A stretch of DNA of 64,000 nucleotides from Elmis aenea (lineage: Eukaryota; Arthropoda; Insecta; Coleoptera; Elmidae). Below the pieces are notes generated by a model. The model was not told the origin of the DNA. It was given only the letters and a program-made list of their open reading frames with translations, and ran no database searches. Position numbers and translations under genes: made by a program. Each line of letters begins with the position of its first letter. Within the stretch, counting starts at the first letter, position 1. Shown piece by piece: positions 1-13,300 of this stretch. The stretch covers positions 52,475,924-52,539,923 of the forward strand of contig OX393581.1 in NCBI GenBank assembly GCA_947652605.1, read 5' to 3'.

Positions 1-514
1 TAATTTTTGGACAGATAACAATTCCCATAATTTTGTGTAAATAAATAAATAAAATAGTTGGCGATGAATAAGTAGCTTTTGTTTTCATTATAAAATAAAA
101 CACTGTTACTGTTACAGCTCATTTGTTTTAAGAGCTATGAAGTCAGTTACACTGGGCTGAAGTTGGGCAGTTTTGTGCTTAATTTAAATTCGTAGAGAAA
201 ACCAAAACTCTGTACAATTTTTTTGCGTAAATAAATAACACGAAGGTTATTATATCAATTAATGACAAGAACTGAAATAATACTTGTGTGTGTTTGTAAT
301 TTAAATCAGTATTATTTTGAAATGTATTAAAACAATATTGGACGGGATTGTTATGTAAAAAAAAATGTATTTAATAGAAAATTTCCAGTGAAAATTCTAT
401 ATTTTTAATGCACAAATAAAATACAGAATAATAGCCTTTTTCTAGTAATTGAAAGACATGGTAATTATTATAAAAATGTTGAAAATAGTTATGATACTTG
501 ACAATTTTTAAATT

Positions 515-630
515 TTTTTCTTTATCTTCTAAAATTCTTTTATATAATTTTCCAGTCACACCTAGAAATGATATGCCTCTATAATTTTCACATTTTTCAC
601 TATCACCGGTCTTGAATATTAGTAATAGAA
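515..630 (-). pseudogene. Decayed non-LTR retrotransposon reverse-transcriptase fragment
   Basis: On the minus strand this encodes IFKTGDSEKCENYRGISFLG followed by VTGKLYKRILEDK. This matches the first conserved block of LINE reverse transcriptases, of the form I-x-K-x-GD-x-x-x-C-x-NYRGISLL-x-x-x-GK-x-x-x-RIL. Only this block survives. The palm motifs that should follow are missing, and the flanking translation is unlike reverse transcriptase. It is a dead relic, and the clade cannot be assigned from so little. Confidence 0.65.
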
Positions 631-962
631 ATAGTTTTATTGCTAAAATTAAAAATGACAAAGTTGGTGATTTTTTAAAATAGACAAAACCTCGTGACAT
701 AAAATCTAATTAGAGTAGCTTATAGAAAATGAACAGTTGCTCTGAGAAAGTGTTGTATAATTTCTTAATACCTCAAAGAGTAAAGGAAATACAACAGACA
801 AACGAAAAACTATTTTTTCAGTTTTTTAAAAATTACTTCTGCAGTTTTGCATCAAGAAAACTGTGGCACTTTTTTAAAAATTCGAAATCAGTGTCGAATT
901 TTGCATCTTTGCCCCAATTTAACGAGTTTAATTACCTTATAAAAAACGCGAGCCTCGAATAT

Positions 963-975
963 GGGACACCCTGTA
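963..975 (-). repeat. Solitary terminus of a CAGGGTG-type transposon
   Basis: GGGACACCCTGTA here reads, on the other strand, TA-CAGGGTGTCCC. The same word begins the element at 63430, and a close relative (CAGGGTGGACC) ends the element that carries the satellite. I found no matching opposite end to the left, so it is probably a truncated or diverged copy. Confidence 0.45.
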
Positions 976-1144
976 TATTGCGATATGATTTTGGGCATGC
1001 AAATAATTTATAATTGTTGACAATGTCATTTTCGTGTCAAAACTGAGTGTTTGCAGTTGTGGTCTAATGGCCAATTGTATGGTTTGTGAATACCTTATTT
1101 TAGACCCACTTAACATCAAATGTTACTCTTTTAATTAATTACAG

Positions 1145-1367
1145 CTAGCAGAAAGACGGACGATCCGGCTGATGATTATAAGTTAAAGCATGTGAAGCCC
1201 GTCATTGTCAACCAGAACGTGTCGTTCAAACATGAAAAAGAGAATTTAAAAATTATCACTGAAGAAGAGTGCAGCCCATGCAAAATCAAATTCAACGACA
1301 GTAAATCGTATAACGATCACATCGTTTCCGTGAAGCACTTATTGCACAACCAATACGCTACAAACAA
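1145..1367 (+). CDS. MOV10: Helicase exon A: U1-type C2H2 zinc finger
   Basis: The acceptor is ATTACAG at 1138-1144, and two bases complete a codon begun in an unseen exon. The exon reads SRKTDDPADDYKLKHVKP, then a zinc finger with Cys-x2-Cys (ECSPCKIKF), twelve residues, His-x5-His. I chose the donor GTATAA at 1368 over a later GT at 1388. Only the 1368 donor keeps frame into the next exon (joined codon AAG), and it leaves a 55-bp intron; the 1388 donor gives a 35-bp intron and a stop. Such zinc fingers occur in some MOV10-family N-termini. Confidence 0.8.
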
Positions 1368-4300
1368 GTATAAAAAGCTAGTTTTGCGTAATCTCCAATT
1401 TAATTAACCATGCAATTTTTAGGAAATCGTTAATTAATCCCATTAAAAATTTGGGCATAGAAATAGCCGATGGAAATGGCAGAATTCTAAAAGACATTAT
1501 TCTATCGACCAATATCCAGAATACCTTGCAATTGAATATCATTAATAGCACAAAAGTCGACTATGAAATCGTCAGTATTATCGAGCTTAAACCTGCTACA
1601 TCAGTTACTTGTGAAAATATTTTGCTTCCCTATCATCTACGATCGAAGTCACGGATGCATTTAACTATCACGGCATTATTTACCCAAAGCGATGCGTACA
1701 TTTATCCTGTAGTTTTAGAAGTTAAAAGTGCCTCGGATAACAAGCAGACGTTTATTTTAAAAGAACTGGTAAGATACTTTGATTTTAAATAATTGTACTT
1801 AAAAGAAAATTGAAATGAATAAAACCACAGTCAAAGAACACTCAGAATTTTGTTATTACAGTTTGGGTGTAGACTAAAAAGTTTGAGAAGCACTGTTTGA
1901 ACATCCCAATTTCAAAAAGAATATCTGGGTATTTTATTTGAATTTTTTTAAGTTTTTCTTCATATTTATTTTAATTTACAAATTATTCTACCCTTTTTAT
2001 TTACCAATATAACATCAATTGTTTTGAAAAAGTTACAATGATATAATCAGTCCAGTTAAATTTCATGTTATATAAAACATCTGAATCAATAACAAAACAA
2101 TTGATTTTTTAACAATAGAACCTCGAGCGTATAGCAATTGTGTTTTGTTTTGTTATAATTAGACTTGTGAAATGTCATGTACAGGGTGGACCAAATTCGA
2201 ATGTTTTAAAGGGTTTAGTGGTTTATTAATAAATAAATAAATTTATAAATAAAAAAGTTATAATACATTTTCAAAAACATTGAAATTACAATGTCAATAA
2301 TTAAAATTGTTTATAAATAGTCGCTCAAGGAACGCATGTATTATCTACAGCACGGTCGTTTTATGAAATTATTAAAAATTAAAACCAGCTTATTGAAAGA
2401 CATATGCAAAACAATTTTTTTCATGTAAAGATGCGATGGATAAACTCTTTCTGTGATATACAAGTCAATAATTAAAATTGTTTATAAATATTCGCTCAAG
2501 GAACACATGTATTATCTACAGCACGGTCGTTTTATGAAATTATTAAAAATTAAAACCAGCTTATTGAAAGACATATGCAAAACAATTTTTTTCATGTAAA
2601 GATGCGATGGATAAACTCTTTCTGTGATATACAAGTCAATAATTAAAATTGTTTATAAATAGTCGCTCAAGGAACACATGTATTATCTACAGCAAGGTCG
2701 TTTTATGAAATTATTAAAAATTAAAACCAGCTTATTGAAAGACATATGCAAAACAATTTTTTTCATGTAAAGATGCGATGGGTAAACTCTTTCTGTGATA
2801 TACAAGTCAATAATTAAAATTGTTTATAAATAGTCGCTCAAGGAACACATGTATTATCTACACTACAGCACAGTCGTTTTATGAAATTATTAAAAATTAA
2901 AACCAGCTTATTGAAAGACATATGCAAAACAATTTTTTTCATGTAAAGATGCGATGGATAAACTCTTTCTGTGATATACAAGTCAATAATTAAAATTGTT
3001 TATAAATATTCGCTCAAGGAACACATGTATTATCTACAGCACAGTCGTTTTATGAAATTATTAAAAATTAAAACCAGCTTATTGAAAGACATATGCAAAA
3101 CAATTTTTTTCATGTAAAGATGCGATGGATAAACTCTTTCTGTGATATACAAGTCAATAATTAAAATTGTTTATAAATAGTCGCTCAAGGAACACATGTA
3201 TTATCTACAGCACGGTCGTTTTATGAAATTATTAAAAATTAAAACCAGCTTATTGAAAGACATATGCAAAACAATTTTTTTCATGTAAAGATGCGATGGA
3301 TAAACTCTTTCTGTGATATACAAGTCAATAATTAAAATTGTTTATAAATATTCGCTCAAGGAACACATGTATTATCTACAGCAAGGTCGTTTTATGAAAT
3401 TATTAAAAATTAAAACCAGCTTATTGAAAGACATATGCAAAACAATTTTTTTTCATGTAAAGATGCGATGGATAAACTCTTTCTGTGATATACAAGTCAA
3501 TAATTAAAATTGTTTATAAATAGTCGCTCAAGGAACACATGTATTATCTACAGCAAGGTCGTTTTATGAAATTATTAAAAATTAAAACCAGCTTATTGAA
3601 AGACATATGCAAAACAATTTTTTTCATGTAAAGATGCGATGGATAAACTCTTTCTGTGATATACAAGTCAATAATTAAAATTGTTTATAAATAGTCGCTC
3701 AAGGAACACATGTATTATCTACACTACAGCACAGTCGTTTTATGAAATTATTAAAAATTAAAACCAGCTTATTGAAAGACATATGCAAAACAATTTTTTT
3801 CATGTAAAGATGCGATGGATAAACTCTTTCTGTGATATACAAGTCAATAATTAAAATTGTTTATAAATATTCGCTCAAGGAACACATGTATTATCTACAG
3901 CACAGTCGTTTTATGAAATTATTAAAAATTAAAACCAGCTTATTGAAAGACATATGCAAAACAATTTTTTTCATGTAAAGATGCGATGGATAAACTCTTT
4001 CTGTGATATACAAGTCAATAATTAAAATTGTTTATAAATATTCGCTCAAGGAACACATGTATTATCTACAGCACGGTCGTTTTATGAAATTATTAAAAAT
4101 TAAAACCAGCTTATTGAAAGACATATGCAAAACAATTTTTTTCATGTAAAGATGCGATGGATAAACTCTTTCTGTGATATACAAGTCAATAATTAAAATT
4201 GTTTATAAATAGTCGCTCAAGGAACACATGTATTATCTACAGCAAGGTCGTTTTATGAAATTATTAAAAATTAAAACCAGCTTATTGAAAGACATATGCA

Positions 4301-7300
4301 AAACAATTTTTTTCATGTAAAGATGCGATGGATAAACTCTTTCTGTGATATACAAGTCAATAATTAAAATTGTTTATAAATAGTCGCTCAAGGAACACAT
4401 GTATTATCTACAGCAAGGTCGTTTTATGAAATTATTAAAAATTAAAACCAGCTCATTGAAAGACATATGCAAAACAATTTTTTTCATGTAAAGATGCGAT
4501 GGATAAACTCTTTCTGTGATATACAAGTCAATAATTAAAATTGTTTATAAATAGTCGCTCAAGGAACACATGTATTATCTACAGCACGGTCGTTTTATGA
4601 AATTATTAAAAATTAAAACCAGCTTATTGAAAGACATATGCAAAACAATTTTTTTCATGTAAAGATGCGATGGATAAACTCTTTCTGTGATATACAAGTC
4701 AATAATTAAAATTGTTTATAAATAGTCGCTCAAGGAACACATGTATTATCTACAGCACGGTCGTTTTATGAAATTATTAAAAATAAAACCAGCTTATTGA
4801 AAGACATATGCAAAACAATTTTTTTCATTTAAAGATGCGATGGATAAACTCTTTCTGTGATATACAAGTCAATAATTAAAATTGTTTATAAATATTCGCT
4901 CAAGGAACACATGTATTATTTACAGCACGGTGGTTTTATGAAATTATTAAAAATTAAAACCAGCTTATTGAAAGACATATGCAAAACAATTTTTTTCATG
5001 TAAAGATGCGATGGATAAACTCTTTCTGTGATATACAAGTCAATAATTAAAATTGTTTATAAATAGTCGCTCAAGGAACACATGTATTATCTACAGCAAG
5101 GTCGTTTTATGAAATTATTAAAAATTAAAACCAGCTTATTGAAAGACATATGCAAAACAATTTTTTTCATGTAAAGATGCGATGGATAAACTCTTTCTGT
5201 GATATACAAGTCAATAATTAAAATTGTTTATAAATAGTCGCTCAAGGAACACATGTATTATCTACAGCAAGGTCGTTTTATGAAATTATTAAAAATTAAA
5301 ACCAGCTTATTGAAAGACATATGCAAAACAATTTTTTTCATGTAAAGATGCGATGGATAAACTCTTTCTGTGATATACAAGTCAATAATTAAAATTGTTT
5401 ATAAATAGTCGCTCAAGGAACACATGTATTATCTACAGCAAGGTCGTTTTATGAAATTATTAAAAATTAAAACCAGCTCATTGAAAGACATATGCAAAAC
5501 AATTTTTTTCATGTAAAGATGCAATGGATAAACTCTTTCTGTGATATACAAGTCAATAATTAAAATTGTTTATAAATAGTCGCTCAAGGAACACATGTAT
5601 TATCTACAGCACGGTCGTTTTATGAAATTATTAAAAATTAAAACCAGCTTATTGAAAGACATATGCAAAACAATTTTTTTCATGTAAAGATGCGATGGAT
5701 AAACTCTTTCTGTGATATACAAGTCAATAATTAAAATTGTTTATAAATAGTCGCTCAAGGAACACATGTATTATCTACAGCAAGGTCGTTTTATGAAATT
5801 ATTAAAAATTAAAACCAGCTCATTGAAAGACATATGCAAAACAATTTTTTTCATGTAAAGATGCAATGGATAAACTCTTTCTGTGATATACAAGTCAATA
5901 ATTAAAATTGTTTATAAATAGTCGCTCAAGGAACACATGTATTATCTACAGCAAGGTCGTTTTATGAAATCATTAAAAATTAAAACCAGCTCATTGAAAG
6001 ACATATGCAAAACAATTTTTTTCATGTAAAGATGCGATGGATAAACTCTTTCTGTGATATACAAGTCAATAATTAAAATTGTTTATAAATAGTCGCTCAA
6101 GGAACACATGTATTATCTACAGCACGGTCGTTTTATGAAATTATTAAAAATTAAAACCAGCTTATTGAAAGACATATGCAAAACAATTTTTTTCATGTAA
6201 AGATGCGATGGATAAACTCTTTCTGTGATATACAAGTCAATAATTAAAATTGTTTATAAATAGTCGCTCAAGGAACACATGTATTATCTACAGCACGGTC
6301 GTTTTATGAAATTATTAAAAATTAAAACCAGCTCATTGAAAGACATATGCAAAACAATTTTTTTCATGTAAAGACGTGATGGATAAACTCTTTCTGTGAT
6401 ATACAATTCAATATTTAAAATTGTTTATAAATAGTCGCTCAAGGAACACATGTATTATCTACACTACAGCACAGTCGTTTTATGAAATTATTAAAAATTA
6501 AAACCAGCTTATTGAAAGACATATGCAAAACAATTTTTTTCATGTAAAGATGCGATGGATAAACTCTTTCTGTGATATACAAGTCAATAATTAAAATTGT
6601 TTATAAATATTCGCTCAAGGAACACATGTATTATCTACAGCACAGTCGTTTTATGAAATTATTAAAAATTAAAACCAGCTTATTGAAAGACATATGCAAA
6701 ACAATTTTTTTCATGTAAAGATGCGATGGATAAACTCTTTCTGTGATATACAAGTCAATAATTAAAATTGTTTATAAATAGTCGCTCAAGGAACACATGT
6801 ATTATCTACAGCAAGGTCGTTTTATGAAATTATTAAAAATTAAAACCAGCTTATTGAAAGACATATGCAAAACAATTTTTTTCATGTAAAGATGCGATGG
6901 ATAAACTCTTTCTGTGATATACAAGTCAATAATTAAAATTGTTTATAAATAGTCGCTCAAGGAACACATGTATTATCTACACTACAGCACAGTCGTTTTA
7001 TGAAATTATTAAAAATTAAAACCAGCTTATTGAAAGACATATGCAAAACAATTTTTTTCATGTAAAGATGCGATGGATAAACTCTTTCTGTGATATACAA
7101 GTCAATAATTAAAATTGTTTATAAATAGTCGCTCAAGGAACACATGTATTATCTACAGCACGGTCGTTTTATGAAATTATTAAAAATTAAAACCAGCTCA
7201 TTGAAAGACATATGCAAAACAATTTTTTTCATGTAAAGACGTGATGGATAAACTCTTTCTGTGATATACAAGTCAATAATTAAAATTGTTTATAAATAGT

Positions 7301-10300
7301 CGCTCAAGGAACACATGTATTATCTACACTACAGCACAGTCGTTTTATGAAATTATTAAAAATTAAAACCAGCTTATTGAAAGACATATGCAAAACAATT
7401 TTTTTCATGTAAAGATGCGATGGATAAACTCTTTCTGTGATATACAAGTCAATAATTAAAATTGTTTATAAATATTCGCTCAAGGAACACATGTATTATC
7501 TACAGCACAGTCGTTTTATGAAATTATTAAAAATTAAAACCAGCTTATTGAAAGACATATGCAAAACAATTTTTTTCATGTAAAGATGCGATGGATAAAC
7601 TCTTTCTGTGATATACAAGTCAATAATTAAAATTGTTTATAAATATTCGCTCAAGGAACACATGTATTATCTACAGCACGGTCGTTTTATGAAATTATTA
7701 AAAATTAAAACCAGCTTATTGAAAGACATATGCAAAACAATTTTTTTCATGTAAAGATGCGATGGATAAACTCTTTCTGTGATATACAAGTCAATAATTA
7801 AAATTGTTTATAAATAGTCGCTCAAGGAACACATGTATTATCTACAGCAAGGTCGTTTTATGAAATTATTAAAAATTAAAACCAGCTTATTGAAAGACAT
7901 ATGCAAAACAATTTTTTTCATGTAAAGATGCGATGGATAAACTCTTTCTGTGATATACAAGTCAATAATTAAAATTGTTTATAAATAGTCGCTCAAGGAA
8001 CACATGTATTATCTACAGCAAGGTCGTTTTATGAAATTATTAAAAATTAAAACCAGCTCATTGAAAGACATATGCAAAACAATTTTTTTCATGTAAAGAT
8101 GCGATGGATAAACTCTTTCTGTGATATACAAGTCAATAATTAAAATTGTTTATAAATAGTCGCTCAAGGAACACATGTATTATCTACAGCACGGTCGTTT
8201 TATGAAATTATTAAAAATTAAAACCAGCTTATTGAAAGACATATGCAAAACAATTTTTTTCATGTAAAGATGCGATGGATAAACTCTTTCTGTGATATAC
8301 AAGTCAATAATTAAAATTGTTTATAAATAGTCGCTCAAGGAACACATGTATTATCTACAGCACGGTCGTTTTATGAAATTATTAAAAATAAAACCAGCTT
8401 ATTGAAAGACATATGCAAAACAATTTTTTTCATTTAAAGATGCGATGGATAAACTCTTTCTGTGATATACAAGTCAATAATTAAAATTGTTTATAAATAT
8501 TCGCTCAAGGAACACATGTATTATTTACAGCACGGTGGTTTTATGAAATTATTAAAAATTAAAACCAGCTTATTGAAAGACATATGCAAAACAATTTTTT
8601 TCATGTAAAGATGCGATGGATAAACTCTTTCTGTGATATACAAGTCAATAATTAAAATTGTTTATAAATAGTCGCTCAAGGAACACATGTATTATCTACA
8701 GCAAGGTCGTTTTATGAAATTATTAAAAATTAAAACCAGCTTATTGAAAGACATATGCAAAACAATTTTTTTCATGTAAAGATGCGATGGATAAACTCTT
8801 TCTGTGATATACAAGTCAATAATTAAAATTGTTTATAAATAGTCGCTCAAGGAACACATGTATTATCTACAGCAAGGTCGTTTTATGAAATTATTAAAAA
8901 TTAAAACCAGCTTATTGAAAGACATATGCAAAACAATTTTTTTCATGTAAAGATGCGATGGATAAACTCTTTCTGTGATATACAAGTCAATAATTAAAAT
9001 TGTTTATAAATAGTCGCTCAAGGAACACATGTATTATCTACAGCAAGGTCGTTTTATGAAATTATTAAAAATTAAAACCAGCTCATTGAAAGACATATGC
9101 AAAACAATTTTTTTCATGTAAAGATGCAATGGATAAACTCTTTCTGTGATATACAAGTCAATAATTAAAATTGTTTATAAATAGTCGCTCAAGGAACACA
9201 TGTATTATCTACAGCACGGTCGTTTTATGAAATTATTAAAAATTAAAACCAGCTTATTGAAAGACATATGCAAAACAATTTTTTTCATGTAAAGATGCGA
9301 TGGATAAACTCTTTCTGTGATATACAAGTCAATAATTAAAATTGTTTATAAATAGTCGCTCAAGGAACACATGTATTATCTACAGCAAGGTTGTTTTATG
9401 AAATTATTAAAAATTAAAACCAGCTCATTGAAAGACATATGCAAAACAATTTTTTTCATGTAAAGATGCAATGGATAAACTCTTTCTGTGATATACAAGT
9501 CAATAATTAAAATTGTTTATAAATAGTCGCTCAAGGAACACATGTATTATCTACAGCAAGGTCGTTTTATGAAATCATTAAAAATTAAAACCAGCTCATT
9601 GAAAGACATATGCAAAACAATTTTTTTCATGTAAAGATGCGATGGATAAACTCTTTCTGTGATATACAAGTCAATAATTAAAATTGTTTATAAATAGTCG
9701 CTCAAGGAACACATGTATTATCTACAGCACGGTCGTTTTATGAAATTATTAAAAATTAAAACCAGCTTATTGAAAGACATATGCAAAACAATTTTTTTCA
9801 TGTAAAGATGCGATGGATAAACTCTTTCTGTGATATACAAGTCAATAATTAAAATTGTTTATAAATAGTCGCTCAAGGAACACATGTATTATCTACAGCA
9901 CGGTCGTTTTATGAAATTATTAAAAATAAAACCAGCTTATTGAAAGACATATGCAAAACAATTTTTTTCATTTAAAGATGCGATGGATAAACTCTTTCTG
10001 TGATATACAAGTCAATAATTAAAATTGTTTATAAATATTCGCTCAAGGAACACATGTATTATCTACAGCACGGTGGTTTTATGAAATTATTAAAAATTAA
10101 AACCAGCTTATTGAAAGACATATGCAAAACAATTTTTTTCATGTAAAGATGCGATGGATAAACTCTTTCTGTGATATACAAGTCAATAATTAAAATTGTT
10201 TATAAATAGTCGCTCAAGGAACACATGTATTATCTACAGCAAGGTCGTTTTATGAAATTATTAAAAATTAAAACCAGCTTATTGAAAGACATATGCAAAA

Positions 10301-13300
10301 CAATTTTTTTCATGTTAAGATGCGATGGATAAACTCTTTCTGTGATATACAAGTCAATAATTAAAATTGTTTATAAATAGTCGCTCAAGGAACACATGTA
10401 TTATCTACACTACAGCACAGTCGTTTTATGAAATTATTAAAAATTAAAACCAGCTTATTGAAAGACATATGCAAAACAATTTTTTTCATGTAAAGATGCG
10501 ATGGATAAACTCTTTCTGTGATATACAAGTCAATAATTAAAATTGTTTATAAATATTCGCTCAAGGAACACATGTATTATCTACAGCACAGTCGTTTTAT
10601 GAAATTATTAAAAATTAAAACCAGCTTATTGAAAGACATATGCAAAACATTTTTTTTCATGTAAAGATGCGATGGATAAACTCTTTCTGTGATATACAAG
10701 TCAATAATTAAAATTGTTTATAAATAGTCGCTCAAGGAACACATGTATTATCTACAGCACGGTCGTTTTATGAAATTATTAAAAATTAAAACCAGCTTAT
10801 TGAAAGACATATGCAAAACAATTTTTTTCATGTAAAGATGCGATGGATAAACTCTTTCTGTGATATACAAGTCAATAATTAAAATTGTTTATAAATATTC
10901 GCTCAAGGAACACATGTATTATCTACAGCACAGTCGTTTTATGAAATTATTAAAAATTAAAACCAGCTTATTGAAAGACATATGCAAAACAATTTTTTTC
11001 ATGTAAAGATGCGATGGATAAACTCTTTCTGTGATATACAAGTCAATAATTAAAATTGTTTATAAATATTCGCTCAAGGAACACATGTATTATCTACAGC
11101 ACGGTCGTTTTATGAAATTATTAAAAATTAAAACCAGCTTATTGAAAGACATATGCAAAACAATTTTTTTCATGTAAAGATGCGATGGATAAACTCTTTC
11201 TGTGATATACAAGTCAATAATTAAAATTGTTTATAAATAGTCGCTCAAGGAACACATGTATTATCTACAGCAAGGTCGTTTTATGAAATTATTAAAAATT
11301 AAAACCAGCTTATTGAAAGACATATGCAAAACAATTTTTTTCATGTAAAGATGCGATGGATAAACTCTTTCTGTGATATACAAGTCAATAATTAAAATTG
11401 TTTATAAATAGTCGCTCAAGGAACACATGTATTATCTACAGCAAGGTCGTTTTATGAAATTATTAAAAATTAAAACCAGCTCATTGAAAGACATATGCAA
11501 AACAATTTTTTTCATGTAAAGATGCGATGGATAAACTCTTTCTGTGATATACAAGTCAATAATTAAAATTGTTTATAAATAGTCGCTCAAGGAACACATG
11601 TATTATCTACAGCACGGTCGTTTTATGAAATTATTAAAAATTAAAACCAGCTTATTGAAAGACATATGCAAAACAATTTTTTTCATGTAAAGATGCGATG
11701 GATAAACTCTTTCTGTGATATACAAGTCAATAATTAAAATTGTTTATAAATAGTCGCTCAAGGAACACATGTATTATCTACAGCACGGTCGTTTTATGAA
11801 ATTATTAAAAATAAAACCAGCTTATTGAAAGACATATGCAAAACAATTTTTTTCATTTAAAGATGCGATGGATAAACTCTTTCTGTGATATACAAGTCAA
11901 TAATTAAAATTGTTTATAAATATTCGCTCAAGGAACACATGTATTATTTACAGCACGGTGGTTTTATGAAATTATTAAAAATTAAAACCAGCTTATTGAA
12001 AGACATATGCAAAACAATTTTTTTCATGTAAAGATGCGATGGATAAACTCTTTCTGTGATATACAAGTCAATAATTAAAATTGTTTATAAATAGTCGCTC
12101 AAGGAACACATGTATTATCTACAGCAAGGTCGTTTTATGAAATTATTAAAAATTAAAACCAGCTTATTGAAAGACATATGCAAAACAATTTTTTTCATGT
12201 AAAGATGCGATGGATAAACTCTTTCTGTGATATACAAGTCAATAATTAAAATTGTTTATAAATAGTCGCTCAAGGAACACATGTATTATCTACAGCAAGG
12301 TCGTTTTATGAAATTATTAAAAATTAAAACCAGCTTATTGAAAGACATATGCAAAACAATTTTTTTCATGTAAAGATGCGATGGATAAACTCTTTCTGTG
12401 ATATACAAGTCAATAATTAAAATTGTTTATAAATAGTCGCTCAAGGAACACATGTATTATCTACAGCAAGGTCGTTTTATGAAATTATTAAAAATTAAAA
12501 CCAGCTCATTGAAAGACATATGCAAAACAATTTTTTTCATGTAAAGATGCAATGGATAAACTCTTTCTGTGATATACAAGTCAATAATTAAAATTGTTTA
12601 TAAATAGTCGCTCAAGGAACACATGTATTATCTACAGCACGGTCGTTTTATGAAATTATTAAAAATTAAAACCAGCTTATTGAAAGACATATGCAAAACA
12701 ATTTTTTTCATGTAAAGATGCGATGGATAAACTCTTTCTGTGATATACAAGTCAATAATTAAAATTGTTTATAAATAGTCGCTCAAGGAACACATGTATT
12801 ATCTACAGCAAGGTCGTTTTATGAAATTATTAAAAATTAAAACCAGCTCATTGAAAGACATATGCAAAACAATTTTTTTCATGTAAAGATGCAATGGATA
12901 AACTCTTTCTGTGATATACAAGTCAATAATTAAAATTGTTTATAAATAGTCGCTCAAGGAACACATGTATTATCTACAGCAAGGTCGTTTTATGAAATCA
13001 TTAAAAATTAAAACCAGCTCATTGAAAGACATATGCAAAACAATTTTTTTCATGTAAAGATGCGATGGATAAACTCTTTCTGTGATATACAAGTCAATAA
13101 TTAAAATTGTTTATAAATAGTCGCTCAAGGAACACATGTATTATCTACAGCACGGTCGTTTTATGAAATTATTAAAAATTAAAACCAGCTTATTGAAAGA
13201 CATATGCAAAACAATTTTTTTCATGTAAAGATGCGATGGATAAACTCTTTCTGTGATATACAAGTCAATAATTAAAATTGTTTATAAATAGTCGCTCAAG

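Larger units (their letters stand above)
1..1144. other. Non-coding DNA upstream of the first visible exon
   Basis: This is AT-rich sequence with short AAATAA-type runs near 40-53 and 225-237. It contains a LINE relic (515-630) and a transposon end (963-975), described separately. I see no convincing exon, promoter or RNA gene. It is either intron or 5' flank of the helicase gene. The open frame at 729-1013 has no recognisable domain and runs into the transposon terminus. Confidence 0.6.

Noticed and set aside
729..1013. A 94-codon plus-strand open frame upstream of the first exon
   Set aside because: It is low-complexity (F, K, N, S rich) with no family resemblance, and it reads through a transposon terminus at 963-975.
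1388..1422. Alternative 35-bp intron using GT at 1388
   Set aside because: It is too short and gives a stop codon in the joined frame. The donor GTATAA at 1368 keeps frame.
3313..3507. A 64-codon open frame inside the satellite
   Set aside because: It exists only because one monomer has eight T's instead of seven, which shifts frame past the usual stop. The other copies have stops there, so it is not a gene.
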